Part shown: piece after piece, positions 26,536-36,623 of the stretch | How positions within the stretch are numbered: the stretch's first letter is position 1 | How the letters are laid out: each line of letters begins with the position of its first letter | Assembly (NCBI RefSeq): GCF_001298465.1 | Contig: NZ_CP012541.1 | Coordinates: 744,001-808,000 of the forward strand | DNA: 64,000 bases | From: Campylobacter concisus | GTDB taxonomy: Bacteria > Campylobacterota > Campylobacteria > Campylobacterales > Campylobacteraceae | Direction: 5' to 3' | The notes under the pieces: generated by a model | Told to the model about the DNA's origin: nothing | The model's database searches: none | The model's input: the letters and a program-made list of their open reading frames with translations, nothing else | Made by a program: the position numbers and the translations under genes

Positions 26536-28541
26536 AAAAGGGTATATTTTTAGCGTTTAGTATTGCTTTGTTTTTGGGATGTTCGCAGACCCAGCCAAAG
26601 CCAAGTGTGCAAAATTCTTTACCAGATGAAAATGTATATAAGCCAAATGAACGCATTAGTTTGCTTGATTTTGAAATGAAGCAAGATGCCTCGTCGCTAC
26701 CGCAAAATATACAAAGTGCAAGCTTTGACCAAGAAGAAATTTTAAAAAGAAGGTTTAAGGTTTTTACATTAAGGGGCGTAAAATTTAATCCAAACGATGT
26801 CTTTTGGGCATTTAATATATATAAACCAAGCGAAAAGAGAAAGTATTTTGGCTCAAATTTTAGACAGATACCTCAAAGCTGGTTTGACGCACAAAAGGAC
26901 AATGCAAATTTCTCAGCTCTTTCAAGCATCTCTGCTTATGCTCTAACTTCGGCAAACACAGCTTTAAGAAATTTTCCAACCGATGAGCCGATATTTTTAA
27001 ATCCGCAAACTCCAGGCGAGGGCTATCCGTTTGATTATCTGCAAGAATCAACCCTAAGCATCGCTCATCCACTTTTTGTCTCACATCTTTCTAAAGACAG
27101 GGCTTGGGCGTTTGTTAGTGATGATGCGGTTTGGGGCTGGGTAAAGGTCGAGGATATAAAATTTATAAGCGATGATGAGGCAAATGCCTATCAAAAATCA
27201 AGTTTTGTAACTATAAAAACGGACAAGATGCCAGTTTATGACAAGGCTGGAAATTTTTTATTTTACTCAAGAGTTGGGGCGATACTGCCTGTTTTGGCAC
27301 AGGATAGTAAAAACTACTATGGTAAAATTTATGTAAGAAATCTCTTGAGAGAATTTGTGTTGCCAAAATCTCTTGGCGCTCTTTTCCCTCTTAAATTTAA
27401 TGACTCAAATCTAAAAACACTTATTAGCTCCCTTCTTACTCAGCCTTATGGTTGGGGCGGGGTAGATAAGCTAAGAGATTGCTCGCTTTTTACCAAAGAT
27501 TTGTTGGCTAGCTTTGGCGTGTGGCTACCTAGAAACTCAAAAGCTCAAGCAAATATGGGGCAAAAATTTGATCTAAAAGGGCTTAGTAACGCAGCTAAAA
27601 CAAAAGAGATAAAAGAAAAAGGTGTGCCATATCTTACGCTTGTGCATCTGCCAGGACATATCATGCTCTATGCTGGATACAAGGGCGATGATATATATGT
27701 GGTGCATGATGCTTGGGGGTTAAAAACCGAAAATAACGGCAGAGCGTTAATCGGTGCTACGGCAGTAACTACGTTAAACATTGGACAAAACAGAAGCGAC
27801 ATACAAAACTCAAATTTGCTTATTTCAAAGGTCGATTCTATAAATGTGATAAAGCCCGAAAATGTAATAAGTGATAAAGCTAGAAAAATTTCAGCTTTAC
27901 AAAGAGCTTATGATGTTAAGGTCGAGGATAATTTAGTCAAATTTGGTGATGGAACAATATTTATCTATGATGACTTTAAACAAAAAGATGATGAGTGTAG
28001 TATCGGTGCTGATATAGAGGATATGAATGTGCTTGATTACGCTGCATTTTCGCCACTTAGCACCGTACTAAGCGATGCTGGTAGATGTAGAAATTATGAA
28101 TTTTTAGGCAAAATTTATGGCTCAAGCGAGAGCGAGGTAAAAGCAAATTTGGTAGATGTCGTTTGGCTAAAAGATAGCCTTGCGATGAAACTACCATTTA
28201 ACTCTAAAAACGGAGCCGCAACCGCCTTACAAGACGTAAGCAACGAGCTAAACGATATGGTAAAAAGTGATGCGAGCTTGCTTGAGTATTTAAAAGATCC
28301 AGGCGGGACATTTAAATGGCGCATCATCGCTGGCACAAACCGCTTGAGTCCGCACAGCTACGGTATTGCGATCGATATAAATGTGAAAAAGAGCCACTAC
28401 TGGCAGTGGAGCAATGGCTATCAAAACCTCATCCCTGAAAAGATAGTGCGTATTTTTGAAAAACATAAATTTATCTGGGGCGGACGCTGGAAGCACTTTG
28501 ATACGATGCACTTTGAGTATCGCCCAGAGATGTTTGAGTAG
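26532..28541 (+). CDS. Lipoprotein with NlpC/P60 and M15 peptidase domains
   Basis: 669 residues. Signal peptide with lipobox LFLGCSQ (Cys17). An SH3-like N-terminal region (~60-300, including AWAFVSDDAVWGWVKVEDI) precedes an NlpC/P60 domain: C317 (RDCSLF), H376 (LPGHIMLY) and H392 (VVHDAW) fit the Cys-His-His triad. The C-terminus (~540-669) is an M15 D,D-carboxypeptidase/VanY-like domain: H608 and D615 in SPHSYGIAIDIN and H660 in TMHFEYRP fit the zinc ligands. So one lipoprotein may cut two bonds of the peptidoglycan peptide. TTG start overlaps the upstream stop; next gene starts directly after. Confidence 0.85.
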   Translation: MKKGIFLAFSIALFLGCSQTQPKPSVQNSLPDENVYKPNERISLLDFEMKQDASSLPQNIQSASFDQEEILKRRFKVFTLRGVKFNPNDVFWAFNIYKPSEKRKYFGSNFRQIPQSWFDAQKDNANFSALSSISAYALTSANTALRNFPTDEPIFLNPQTPGEGYPFDYLQESTLSIAHPLFVSHLSKDRAWAFVSDDAVWGWVKVEDIKFISDDEANAYQKSSFVTIKTDKMPVYDKAGNFLFYSRVGAILPVLAQDSKNYYGKIYVRNLLREFVLPKSLGALFPLKFNDSNLKTLISSLLTQPYGWGGVDKLRDCSLFTKDLLASFGVWLPRNSKAQANMGQKFDLKGLSNAAKTKEIKEKGVPYLTLVHLPGHIMLYAGYKGDDIYVVHDAWGLKTENNGRALIGATAVTTLNIGQNRSDIQNSNLLISKVDSINVIKPENVISDKARKISALQRAYDVKVEDNLVKFGDGTIFIYDDFKQKDDECSIGADIEDMNVLDYAAFSPLSTVLSDAGRCRNYEFLGKIYGSSESEVKANLVDVVWLKDSLAMKLPFNSKNGAATALQDVSNELNDMVKSDASLLEYLKDPGGTFKWRIIAGTNRLSPHSYGIAIDINVKKSHYWQWSNGYQNLIPEKIVRIFEKHKFIWGGRWKHFDTMHFEYRPEMFE

Positions 28542-29861
28542 ATGTTAGAGCAAATTTTAGAAATTTTATCTCGCTCAAACGTCTTTTTAACAGGCGGCGG
28601 CGGTGTTGGCAAGAGCTATCTAACCGCCTCCGTCATAAGACACTACAAAGAAAATTTTAAAAACGTCATCATTCTTGGCTCAACTGGCATAAGTGCCGTT
28701 AGCCTTGGAGGAGTTAGCTTGCATAGTTTTTTTAAATTTGGCTACTGCAAGGACTACGAGGAGCTAAGGCGCTTTGACTATCATCAAAAAGATAAACTAA
28801 GCAAGCTAAGAAATATGCTTGATGCATGTGATCTGCTTGTAATTGATGAAATTTCAATGGTGAGCTCAGATTTAATGGAAATGATAAGATACCGACTACT
28901 TACTTCCAAATTTAAAGGTAGGGTGCTTATAGTGGGTGATTTTTATCAGCTTCCACCAGTGCAAAGGGAGCAAAACGAAAATAGGCTTTTTAATTTTTTA
29001 TACGCTTTTAACTCCAGTGCGTGGGAGGATATGAAATTTATAAATGTCGAACTTCTCATCTCAAAACGCACAAGTGATCTTAAATTTTATGAGATTCTCT
29101 CTAGGCTGCGAGTAGGTGAGCTAGATGATGAAATAATGAGTTATATAGAGAGTTTAAGAGTGACCAAGATAGAGCCAGATGATGATACGAGTGTGCTTTT
29201 TGGTAGAAACGCCGAGGCTGAAATGCTAAATCAAAAAAGGCTTTCAGAACTTGATACGCCACTTGAAATTTCAAACTCAGATGTGAGCATTTTGGATGAA
29301 AATTTAGATAAAAAAGAGTTTGAAAAATGGGCAAATACACTAAATATCTCAAGAGATTTGGAGATGAAGATAGGCGCTAAGATTATCTTTACGTCAAATA
29401 AATGGGGCGAATATTACAACGGAGAGCAAGGCAAGATCATGCAAATTTTAAAAGAAAATGGCATCATCTCAAGCGTGATCGTGAAAAAAGATAGCGGCGA
29501 AATTTGTGAGATAGAAAAAGCCGCTTATATATTTAGTTCGTTAAATTTAAACGAAGATGAGATCGAAGAAAATGTACAGGCATCGCTCCATCAGTTTCCA
29601 TTTAAGCTTGCCTATGCCCTAACCATCCACAAATCTCAAGGAATGAGCATAAACTCGCTCATTTGTAATATCAACCATATTTTTGCCAAAGGACAACTCT
29701 ACGTCGCACTTTCTCGTGCAGTAAGTCCTAAAAATTTAAAACTTTTTTATGATAAAAAAAGTGATTTTAGGCAGCATTTAAGAAAAGTGGTTAAAATTGA
29801 CGACGAAGTTAAGAAATTTTACCAAGAAAACGTATTTTTGCATATTAAGGAGAATTTATGA
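28542..29861 (+). CDS. Pif1-family DNA helicase
   Basis: 439 residues, superfamily 1B helicase. Walker A GGGGVGKS (18-25), TGISAVSL, DEISM (Walker B), GDFYQLPPVQ (motif III), then the C-terminal TIHKSQGMS and QLYVALSRA motifs. Pif1-like helicases unwind DNA 5'-3' and resolve G-quadruplexes or stalled forks. Compact compared with RecD2. Its start follows the lipoprotein stop with no gap, and its own stop overlaps the next ATG. Confidence 0.92.
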   Translation: MLEQILEILSRSNVFLTGGGGVGKSYLTASVIRHYKENFKNVIILGSTGISAVSLGGVSLHSFFKFGYCKDYEELRRFDYHQKDKLSKLRNMLDACDLLVIDEISMVSSDLMEMIRYRLLTSKFKGRVLIVGDFYQLPPVQREQNENRLFNFLYAFNSSAWEDMKFINVELLISKRTSDLKFYEILSRLRVGELDDEIMSYIESLRVTKIEPDDDTSVLFGRNAEAEMLNQKRLSELDTPLEISNSDVSILDENLDKKEFEKWANTLNISRDLEMKIGAKIIFTSNKWGEYYNGEQGKIMQILKENGIISSVIVKKDSGEICEIEKAAYIFSSLNLNEDEIEENVQASLHQFPFKLAYALTIHKSQGMSINSLICNINHIFAKGQLYVALSRAVSPKNLKLFYDKKSDFRQHLRKVVKIDDEVKKFYQENVFLHIKENL

Positions 29862-30397
29862 AAAAGCTATTTTTAAGCCTTACTTTTTGTATTTTTGCAT
29901 TTGCAGACGTGCTAAAAGTAAGAGATTTTCAAACAGATATCTACTCAAAAGCTGGACAAAATTTAACAAAAAAGATAAATATGAACCTTGAAGTTGTCGG
30001 ACGTGATGTTGAAGAGAATGAAGCGTATGTTCTTGATGCTTTAAACATAATAGTTGGTAGCTTTTACGTGGAAGATATTTTAACCTCAATGGGAAAAGAG
30101 AAATTTAAAGAGCTTTTCATAAAATACGCAGCCAAAAAGCACTCTCTTGATATCGATGATGTACTTATCTTAAATATAAAAGTGATAAATAATCTTGAGC
30201 TAAGCGAGATCATAAAAGCAATAAAGAGCCAAAATTTATGCTCCGATCCAAGTGTTAATGAAGAGATTGTAACAAAACCAGAAAAGAAGAAAAAAGGCAA
30301 TGAGATCATCATCTCGCCAGATCCAAATGATGTAGTTCAAAAGCCTATTGATCTAAATAATGTTCAAGAATTTGGAAAAGATTTTGGAGAGAAGTGA
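29858..30397 (+). CDS. Periplasmic protein, weakly FliL-like
   Basis: 179 residues with a signal peptide (MKKLFLSLTFCIFAFA). Mature part KINMNLEVVGRDVEENEAYVLDALNIIV...GKEKFKELFIKYAAKK...IDDVLILNIKV has the strand-helix-strand rhythm of the FliL/SPFH-like periplasmic domain, but without the membrane anchor; this is a pattern-level inference. The C-terminal ~45 residues are Lys/Pro/Asp-rich and probably disordered. Last gene of the operon, coupled to the helicase by ATGA. Confidence 0.65.
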   Translation: MKKLFLSLTFCIFAFADVLKVRDFQTDIYSKAGQNLTKKINMNLEVVGRDVEENEAYVLDALNIIVGSFYVEDILTSMGKEKFKELFIKYAAKKHSLDIDDVLILNIKVINNLELSEIIKAIKSQNLCSDPSVNEEIVTKPEKKKKGNEIIISPDPNDVVQKPIDLNNVQEFGKDFGEK

Positions 30398-30399
30398 GT

Positions 30400-30425
30400 A
30401 AATTTGGCTAAAGCTAGCCAAATTT
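30400..30425. terminator. Bidirectional terminator before lolA 3' end
   Basis: Perfect 11-bp stem AAATTTGGCTA / TAGCCAAATTT with loop AAGC between convergent genes; A-rich on the left and T-rich on the right, so it can serve both. The right arm overlaps the lolA stop codon. Confidence 0.75.
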
Positions 30426-30936
30426 ATTGATTTACAATGTCATAACCTTGAGGAATGACAGGTGTTAGCGTCTCTTGTGGTATGAGCGCATCTTTTACTG
30501 GATTGCTTAAGGTTATCTTTATTTTATTTGAAAGCTTGTCTTTATAGTCAATCGTCGTTGGAAGCGTGTTTTTAATAGTTATAAAGTACTCAACTCCGTC
30601 GTATATTGCTTTGTAAAGTGTTGGTTGAATTTGCTCCGCATGAGCCAAGATTTGTGTCAAATTTGGCGTATCATCAAGCTTTGAAATGATAGCTTGCTCA
30701 AGCTCGTCCTCAATCACGATCACACGCTCTTTGTTAAAATAAATTCTCTTTGGCGTTGGACTTTCATATATCCAAAGTGCAGTATTGTCGTTTTTTGCGT
30801 AAAATCTACCCTTATAATTTATGCTTTTGCCTTCGCTAAATACAGTTTGCGTAAAGTCACTTTGCAGGCTTTTGAAATTTAAGCCAGCACCAAATGAGCA
30901 AACTGCAACTAGAGATGCAACTAGAAATTTTCTCAT
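30424..30936 (-). CDS. lolA: Outer membrane lipoprotein carrier LolA
   Basis: 170 residues. Signal peptide (MRKFLVASLVAVCSFGAG), then FKSLQSDFTQTV and NYKGRFYAKNDNTALWIYESPTPKRIYFN, the LolA core pattern. Shuttles lipoproteins across the periplasm from LolCDE. A LolC/E-type permease is encoded nearby at 33693 and secA is divergent, a recognisable Campylobacter grouping. Short for LolA (usually ~180-200) but complete. Confidence 0.92.
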   Translation of the reverse strand: MRKFLVASLVAVCSFGAGLNFKSLQSDFTQTVFSEGKSINYKGRFYAKNDNTALWIYESPTPKRIYFNKERVIVIEDELEQAIISKLDDTPNLTQILAHAEQIQPTLYKAIYDGVEYFITIKNTLPTTIDYKDKLSNKIKITLSNPVKDALIPQETLTPVIPQGYDIVNQ

Positions 30937-31033
30937 TCTTTATCCTTTTTTGGCGTATTCTAGCCCAGTTTAATTAAATAAATAGTTAAACTATGCTAAG
31001 ATCCAAAGTTTAAAAATTTAGGAAGGTAAAATA

Positions 31034-33640
31034 ATGATTTCATCGGTATTTAGAAAGATTTTTGGCACAAAAAACGATAGAGAAGTCAAAAAGTATATAA
31101 GACGCGTTGCACAGATAAATGCGCTAGAGCCTACTTATGAAAAGATGAGCGACGATGAGCTTAAGATCAAATTTAATGAGCTAAAAGCCCAAGTAGTAGA
31201 AGAAAAAGTCACTTTAGATGAAATTTTAAATGATGTTTTTGCAATCGTTAGAGAGGCTAGTAAAAGGGTGCTTAAGATGCGCCATTTTGACGTACAGCTA
31301 ATAGGTGGCATGGTGCTAAACGAGGGTAGGATCGCTGAGATGAAAACGGGCGAGGGTAAGACCTTGGTGGCAACTTTGCCAGTTATATTAAATGCGATGA
31401 GTGGCAAGGGCGTGCACGTCGTAACTGTAAACGACTACCTTGCAAAGCGTGACGCTACGCAAATGGGCGAGCTTTATAACTTTTTAGGCTTAAGCGTCGA
31501 TGTGATACTAAGCGGTGGATACGATGATAACGTAAGACAAGCTGCTTATAACGCCGACATAACATACGGCACAAATTCAGAATTTGGCTTTGACTATCTT
31601 CGTGACAATATGAAATTTGAAGCTGGTCAAAAGGTGCAAAGAGGCCACAACTTCGTTATCGTGGACGAGGTCGATAGTATCTTGATAGATGAGGCTAGAA
31701 CACCGCTGATAATATCAGGCCCAACAAACCGCACACTTGATGGCTACATAAGAGCTGATCAGGTCGCTAAACAGCTTACTAGAGGCACTCCAGCCGATCC
31801 AAATGTACCAGGCTCAAAGCCAACAGGGGACTTTATAGTAGATGAAAAAAATAGAACGATAATGATCACAGAAGCTGGCATAAGCAAGGCTGAAAAATTA
31901 TTTGGTGTTGAAAATTTATATAACCTTGAAAATGCCATACTAAGCCACCACCTAGATCAAGCTCTAAAAGCGCACAACCTCTTTGAAAAAGACGTTCATT
32001 ACGTCGTAAAAGATGGCGAGGTTGTCATTGTTGATGAATTTACTGGACGTCTAAGCGAGGGCAGACGCTTTAGCGAGGGACTTCACCAAGCACTTGAGGC
32101 AAAAGAGGGTGTGAAAATTCAAGAAGAGAGCCAAACGCTAGCCGATACCACATATCAAAACTACTTTAGGATGTATAAAAAGCTTGCAGGTATGACTGGT
32201 ACGGCTCAGACTGAAGCTACTGAGTTTTCTCAAATTTACAACCTTGATGTTATCTCGATACCTACAAACGTGCCAGTTATAAGGATCGATTCAAACGATC
32301 TTATCTACAAAACTCAAAACGAGAAATTTAAGGCTGTTATCGACGAGATCAAAAAAGCTCATGAAAAGGGCCAGCCGGTGCTTGTGGGAACTGCAAGTAT
32401 CGAGCGCAGTGAGGTGCTTCACGAGATGCTTAAAAAAGTTGGCATCCCACACTCTGTGCTAAATGCTAAAAATCACGAAAAAGAGGCCGAGATCATCGCA
32501 CAAGCTGGCGTAAAAGGTGCTGTGACTATCGCTACAAACATGGCTGGACGTGGTGTTGATATCAGGATCGATGATGAGGTTAGAAATTTAGGCGGTCTAT
32601 ATATCATCGGCACTGAAAGGCACGAGAGTAGAAGGATAGACAATCAGCTCCGTGGCCGTGCTGGACGTCAGGGCGATCCTGGCATGAGTAGATTTTATCT
32701 AAGTCTTGAAGATAATCTTTTAAGAATTTTTGGTAGTGACCGCATAAAGGCGATCATGGATAGGCTTGGTATCGATGAGGGCGAGAGCATCGAGAGTCGA
32801 ATGGTAACAAGAGCTGTTGAAAATGCCCAAAAGAAAGTTGAGAGCTTGCACTTTGAGGCTAGAAAGCACTTGCTTGAGTATGACGATGTGGCAAATGAGC
32901 AAAGAAAGACTATCTATAAATACCGCGACGAGCTACTTGATAAAAACTATGATATGAGCGAAAAGATAGCTCAAAATAGAAAAGAGTACGCTGCAAATTT
33001 ACTTGATACGGCTGAAATTTTCCATGGTGGCTTGAAAGATGACTTTGATATTAAAAATTTATGCTCTATCATCCTTGCAGACTGCGGTGAAGAGATAGAC
33101 GAGAGCGAGTTAAAAGGCCTAGAGTATGATGAGCTAATAGAAAAGCTTGCGCAAATTTTTGAAGCAAGATATAACGAAAAAATGAGCGTGCTAAATGAAG
33201 ATCAAAGAAAAGAGATAGAGAAAATTTTATACCTTCAAGTGCTTGATAATGCGTGGAGAGAGCACCTTTATCAAATGGATATCCTAAAAACCGGCATCGG
33301 CCTTAGAGGGTATAATCAAAAAGATCCGCTTGTTGAATACAAAAAAGAGAGCTATAACCTCTTTATGGAGCTAGTTAGCAGGCTAAAAAGTGAGAGTGTT
33401 AAGACGCTTCAGGTTGTAAGATTTAAGAGCCGTGAGGAGCAAGAAGAGCAAGCTAGAATGATGCTTGAAGCTAGCCAAAATGCTGAAAATGAAAATTTAA
33501 GCTATAACAACCAAGGCGAGGATGAAAATTTCACGCCTGAAAAAAAGATACCAAGAAACGCTCCATGCCCTTGTGGAAGTGGTAAAAAATATAAAGATTG
33601 CCACGGAAAAAGTGGCCCTAAAAAAGGCATATTTGCTTAA
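31034..33640 (+). CDS. secA: Protein translocase ATPase SecA
   Basis: 868 residues, usual size. Walker A in [14 protein letters not shown] near residue 104, [19 protein letters not shown] (Walker B), MAGRGVDI and the [17 protein letters not shown] motif (here [13 protein letters not shown]). The C-terminal zinc-binding SEC-C motif [14 protein letters not shown] is intact, needed for SecB/phospholipid contact. Drives preprotein export through SecYEG. GGAAGG ribosome site precedes the ATG. Confidence 0.99.
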   Translation: MISSVFRKIFGTKNDREVKKYIRRVAQINALEPTYEKMSDDELKIKFNELKAQVVEEKVTLDEILNDVFAIVREASKRVLKMRHFDVQLIGGMVLNEGRIAEMKTGEGKTLVATLPVILNAMSGKGVHVVTVNDYLAKRDATQMGELYNFLGLSVDVILSGGYDDNVRQAAYNADITYGTNSEFGFDYLRDNMKFEAGQKVQRGHNFVIVDEVDSILIDEARTPLIISGPTNRTLDGYIRADQVAKQLTRGTPADPNVPGSKPTGDFIVDEKNRTIMITEAGISKAEKLFGVENLYNLENAILSHHLDQALKAHNLFEKDVHYVVKDGEVVIVDEFTGRLSEGRRFSEGLHQALEAKEGVKIQEESQTLADTTYQNYFRMYKKLAGMTGTAQTEATEFSQIYNLDVISIPTNVPVIRIDSNDLIYKTQNEKFKAVIDEIKKAHEKGQPVLVGTASIERSEVLHEMLKKVGIPHSVLNAKNHEKEAEIIAQAGVKGAVTIATNMAGRGVDIRIDDEVRNLGGLYIIGTERHESRRIDNQLRGRAGRQGDPGMSRFYLSLEDNLLRIFGSDRIKAIMDRLGIDEGESIESRMVTRAVENAQKKVESLHFEARKHLLEYDDVANEQRKTIYKYRDELLDKNYDMSEKIAQNRKEYAANLLDTAEIFHGGLKDDFDIKNLCSIILADCGEEIDESELKGLEYDELIEKLAQIFEARYNEKMSVLNEDQRKEIEKILYLQVLDNAWREHLYQMDILKTGIGLRGYNQKDPLVEYKKESYNLFMELVSRLKSESVKTLQVVRFKSREEQEEQARMMLEASQNAENENLSYNNQGEDENFTPEKKIPRNAPCPCGSGKKYKDCHGKSGPKKGIFA

Positions 33641-33651
33641 AATTTCTACTT

Positions 33652-33680
33652 TTAAGGCGCCAAAAGCGCCTTAATCTTTT
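33652..33680 (+). terminator. Terminator after secA
   Basis: Stem TTAAGGCGC / GCGCCTTAA (33652-33660, 33666-33674) with loop CAAAA, followed by TCTTTT. The next gene starts 13 nt later, so read-through must be allowed if they share a promoter. Confidence 0.75.
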
Positions 33681-33692
33681 AAAGGCTATTTG

Positions 33693-34892
33693 ATGACAAG
33701 CTTACCAAAGTATCTACTTTTTAAATATTTAAGATTTGATAAAACTCAGCCATTTATCACTCTAAGTGCCTTGCTTGCCTTTCTTGGTGTTAGCATCGGA
33801 CTTATGGTTTTAATCGTTGCGATGGCGATTATGAATGGATTTGACAAAGAATTTGAGCGTAAACTTTTTACTATGAACTATCCAATAACCGTTCAAAGCG
33901 CCTTTAAGGGCTCTATTGATGATGACTTTGTTGATGAGCTAAAGGCTAAATTTAGTGATCTTAAATTTAGTCCATATATCAGCACACAGGTCATTTACCG
34001 CTCGGCAAATGCACTTGAGGGCGGACTGGTTTATGGCGTAAATTTTAAAGATGAAAAACAGATAAACTCAGTCGTAAATGAAGCTTTAAAAGATAAAGAG
34101 CTAGATGGTTTTGAGATACTTGTGGGAAGTGGCATAACGAGTGAGTTTAGACTAAGAAACGATGAAAAACTAACGCTTATCTTTACAAAGGCTGACCCAG
34201 CTGGCTTTTCACTAACGCCAAAGATGAAGCGCTTTGATATTGGCGGTTCATTTACATCTGGGCTTATCGCCTACGATAAAGCCTTTTCATATACTTCGGT
34301 CGAGGCTTTGAGGAAAATTTTGGACTATCCAAATGGCGTGTATGATGGTATTCATATCTTTTCAAAAAAGCCATTTGATGATATAAAAAGGGTGCGTGAA
34401 GGCCTTCCGTCTGGCACGGTTGCAATTGGCTGGTGGGAGCAAAATGGCAACTTTTTCTCAGCACTTGCACTTGAAAAAAGAGCGCTTTTTATCGTTTTGA
34501 TGCTTATTATCCTTGTGGCGTCACTAAATATCATAAGCTCACTACTAATGACTGTGATGAACCGCAGGCAGGAGATCGCCTTGCTTCTAGCACTTGGAGC
34601 TAGCAAAAGCGAGATAAAAAGAAGCTTTTTTTATCAAGGGCTAGTTATCGGCGGAGGTGGCATTATATTTGGCTTGATACTTGGATTTTTAGGGCTATTT
34701 TTACTTGGAAATTTTAATATCATAGACTTGCCAGCTGACGTTTATGGCTCAAGCAAACTGCCGCTTGAACTATCTATGATAGATCTTGTTCTTATCATCG
34801 TTGGAGCTGTATTTATCGTGGCCATCTCGTCTTATTACCCAGCTAAAAAAGCCACAGAAGTAAATGTGCTTCAAACTTTAAGAAATGAGTAG
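33693..34892 (+). CDS. LolC/LolE-type ABC transporter permease
   Basis: 399 residues from ATG 33693. N-terminal membrane helix (~22-48, FLGVSIGLMVLIVAMAIMNG), a large periplasmic MacB-type domain (~60-260), then three helices at the C-terminus with NIISSLLMTVMNRRQEIALLLALGAS, the FtsX/LolE signature that contacts the ATPase. Pulls lipoproteins out of the inner membrane and hands them to LolA, encoded at 30424. The cognate LolD ATPase is not in the window. Confidence 0.88.
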   Translation: MTSLPKYLLFKYLRFDKTQPFITLSALLAFLGVSIGLMVLIVAMAIMNGFDKEFERKLFTMNYPITVQSAFKGSIDDDFVDELKAKFSDLKFSPYISTQVIYRSANALEGGLVYGVNFKDEKQINSVVNEALKDKELDGFEILVGSGITSEFRLRNDEKLTLIFTKADPAGFSLTPKMKRFDIGGSFTSGLIAYDKAFSYTSVEALRKILDYPNGVYDGIHIFSKKPFDDIKRVREGLPSGTVAIGWWEQNGNFFSALALEKRALFIVLMLIILVASLNIISSLLMTVMNRRQEIALLLALGASKSEIKRSFFYQGLVIGGGGIIFGLILGFLGLFLLGNFNIIDLPADVYGSSKLPLELSMIDLVLIIVGAVFIVAISSYYPAKKATEVNVLQTLRNE

Positions 34893-34914
34893 AGCCTAGA
34901 GATCTAGGCTTTCT
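34893..34914 (+). terminator. Terminator after the LolC/E-type permease gene
   Basis: Stem AGCCTAG / CTAGGCT (34893-34899, 34904-34910) with an AGAT loop, then TTTCTC, starting directly at the gene's stop codon. Confidence 0.7.
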
Positions 34915-34994
34915 CATTGCTTGTAAAAGTTATTTTTAAAAGATTATTTTAAAACTAGCATAAACTCGTAAAATTCTAGGATAAATTTATACTT

Positions 34995-36620
34995 TTACGC
35001 TCTTATATCATGATCGATTTTGCATTGAAGAGCCTCGTGTACGAGTGTTTTTGCCATGACACGCTCTTCGTTTATTAGGTGAAAATTTTTACCTAACTCA
35101 CCAAAAATATCTTTATTACCCTCACCATTTATTTTTATTATAGTTTGGGTATTTACGCCGTAGTCTTTTATCTTTTGCGCGATGAGCTCCACTCTTTGCT
35201 CATTGTTAACGGTTATAATAACAGCGGCTGCATCGCTTAGGCAGGCATTTTCAAGTGTATGGCTTTGAAGAACGTTACCTAAAAATACATTTTCCCCGCG
35301 GCTCCTACCAAGCTCAACTAGACTAATATCATTATCAAGCACAAGGTATAAAAGCTTTGTCTCTTTTAGTCTTAAAACGACTTCTTGTCCAAGTCTCTCA
35401 TAGCCAAAAACCACGATGTGATTTTTTATTTTTTGTGGCTTTAGGGTTTCATTTGGTTCAACAACGATCTCACGTTCTATGAGGTCAGCTATCGCGTCTA
35501 GTTTTTTGAGTATAAAAGGCGTAGCAAACATCGATACAACAGAGGCTGCGATAAAAATTTGAGCAGTTTGTATATCAAGTAAATTTCTAGTAGTCATTAG
35601 TCCAAAAACAGCTAGTGCAAATTCGCCTATTTGACAAACACTAAGTGCAGTTTTTGCAGCAACTCTTCGCTTTAAGTAGATGTTTAAGATAGCAAAAACG
35701 ACAACTGCTTTTATCACCATGACACTAAATACTAGGCCAAGAACAAGCCAGATGTTTGAGATGACGACAGCAAAATTTATCTGCATACCAACGGTTATAA
35801 AAAATAGTCCAAGAAGTAGATCTCTAAAAGGAATAAGATCAACCTCGATTTGGTGTTTATACTGTGTCTCTGCCATCATCATACCGGCTAAAAACGCACC
35901 CAAAGAGTATGAGAAGCCAAAGAAGTGAGCCAAAGTGCTAGAGCCAACGACCATAAATAAAATCGTAGCTATAAAAACCTCTTGCGAATTTGTTTGAATG
36001 ACTTTATAAAATATCCAGTTGATGACATATTTACCAAGTAAAAATAGCACAACAATAAGAATAATCGCACTTGTAAATGTCTTTAGTAAAAGCTCATTTA
36101 TTGAAGCATCTTGCGAGCTAAACATATCTATCATAAGTAAAATAGGAATGACGGCAATATCTTGGAATAGTAAAATTCCAAGTGCTTTTCTGCCGTAAAT
36201 TTTACTCACATCGCCACTATCATTTAGTGTCTTTAGTACGATCGCAGTTGATGAGAGTGCAAGCGCAAGACCTGCAATAAGTGCCGTTTCGTCTTTTAAG
36301 CGAAGGACATAATAAAGCATCACACCCATTATAAAGCCACTTAAACAAACCTGTAATCCGCCATTTAAAAAGACCTCTTTTTTCATGCCCATTAAGTGCT
36401 TAAAGCTAAACTCAAGCCCAATGGTAAACATCAAAAATGCGATACCAAACTCGGCAATATGAGAAATTTCATCATTGCTTTTTAGGTTGAAAAATTCTGA
36501 TATAAGCGTACCTGTTACGATGTAACCGATGATGGTTGGTATCTGAAATTTTTTAAAAATAACGTTTAATGCGACTGAGATCGCTGCAACAAGCAAGAAA
36601 CCTTCTAAAATTTGTTCCAT
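34995..36620 (-). CDS. Kef-type K+/H+ antiporter with TrkA-N domain
   Basis: 541 residues. Membrane part of the CPA2 family (~12-13 helices, residues 1-385) with LALSSTAIVLKTL and GAFLAGMMMAETQY. The C-terminal RCK/TrkA-N nucleotide-binding domain starts at ~405 (NHIVVFGYERLGQEVVLRL), ending in an acidic VLDNDISLVELG. Exchanges K+ (or Na+) for protons, gated by NAD(H)-type ligands. Third gene of cbpA-hspR-antiporter, the same grouping found in C. jejuni. Confidence 0.92.
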   Translation of the reverse strand: MEQILEGFLLVAAISVALNVIFKKFQIPTIIGYIVTGTLISEFFNLKSNDEISHIAEFGIAFLMFTIGLEFSFKHLMGMKKEVFLNGGLQVCLSGFIMGVMLYYVLRLKDETALIAGLALALSSTAIVLKTLNDSGDVSKIYGRKALGILLFQDIAVIPILLMIDMFSSQDASINELLLKTFTSAIILIVVLFLLGKYVINWIFYKVIQTNSQEVFIATILFMVVGSSTLAHFFGFSYSLGAFLAGMMMAETQYKHQIEVDLIPFRDLLLGLFFITVGMQINFAVVISNIWLVLGLVFSVMVIKAVVVFAILNIYLKRRVAAKTALSVCQIGEFALAVFGLMTTRNLLDIQTAQIFIAASVVSMFATPFILKKLDAIADLIEREIVVEPNETLKPQKIKNHIVVFGYERLGQEVVLRLKETKLLYLVLDNDISLVELGRSRGENVFLGNVLQSHTLENACLSDAAAVIITVNNEQRVELIAQKIKDYGVNTQTIIKINGEGNKDIFGELGKNFHLINEERVMAKTLVHEALQCKIDHDIRA

Positions 36621-36623
36621 AAA

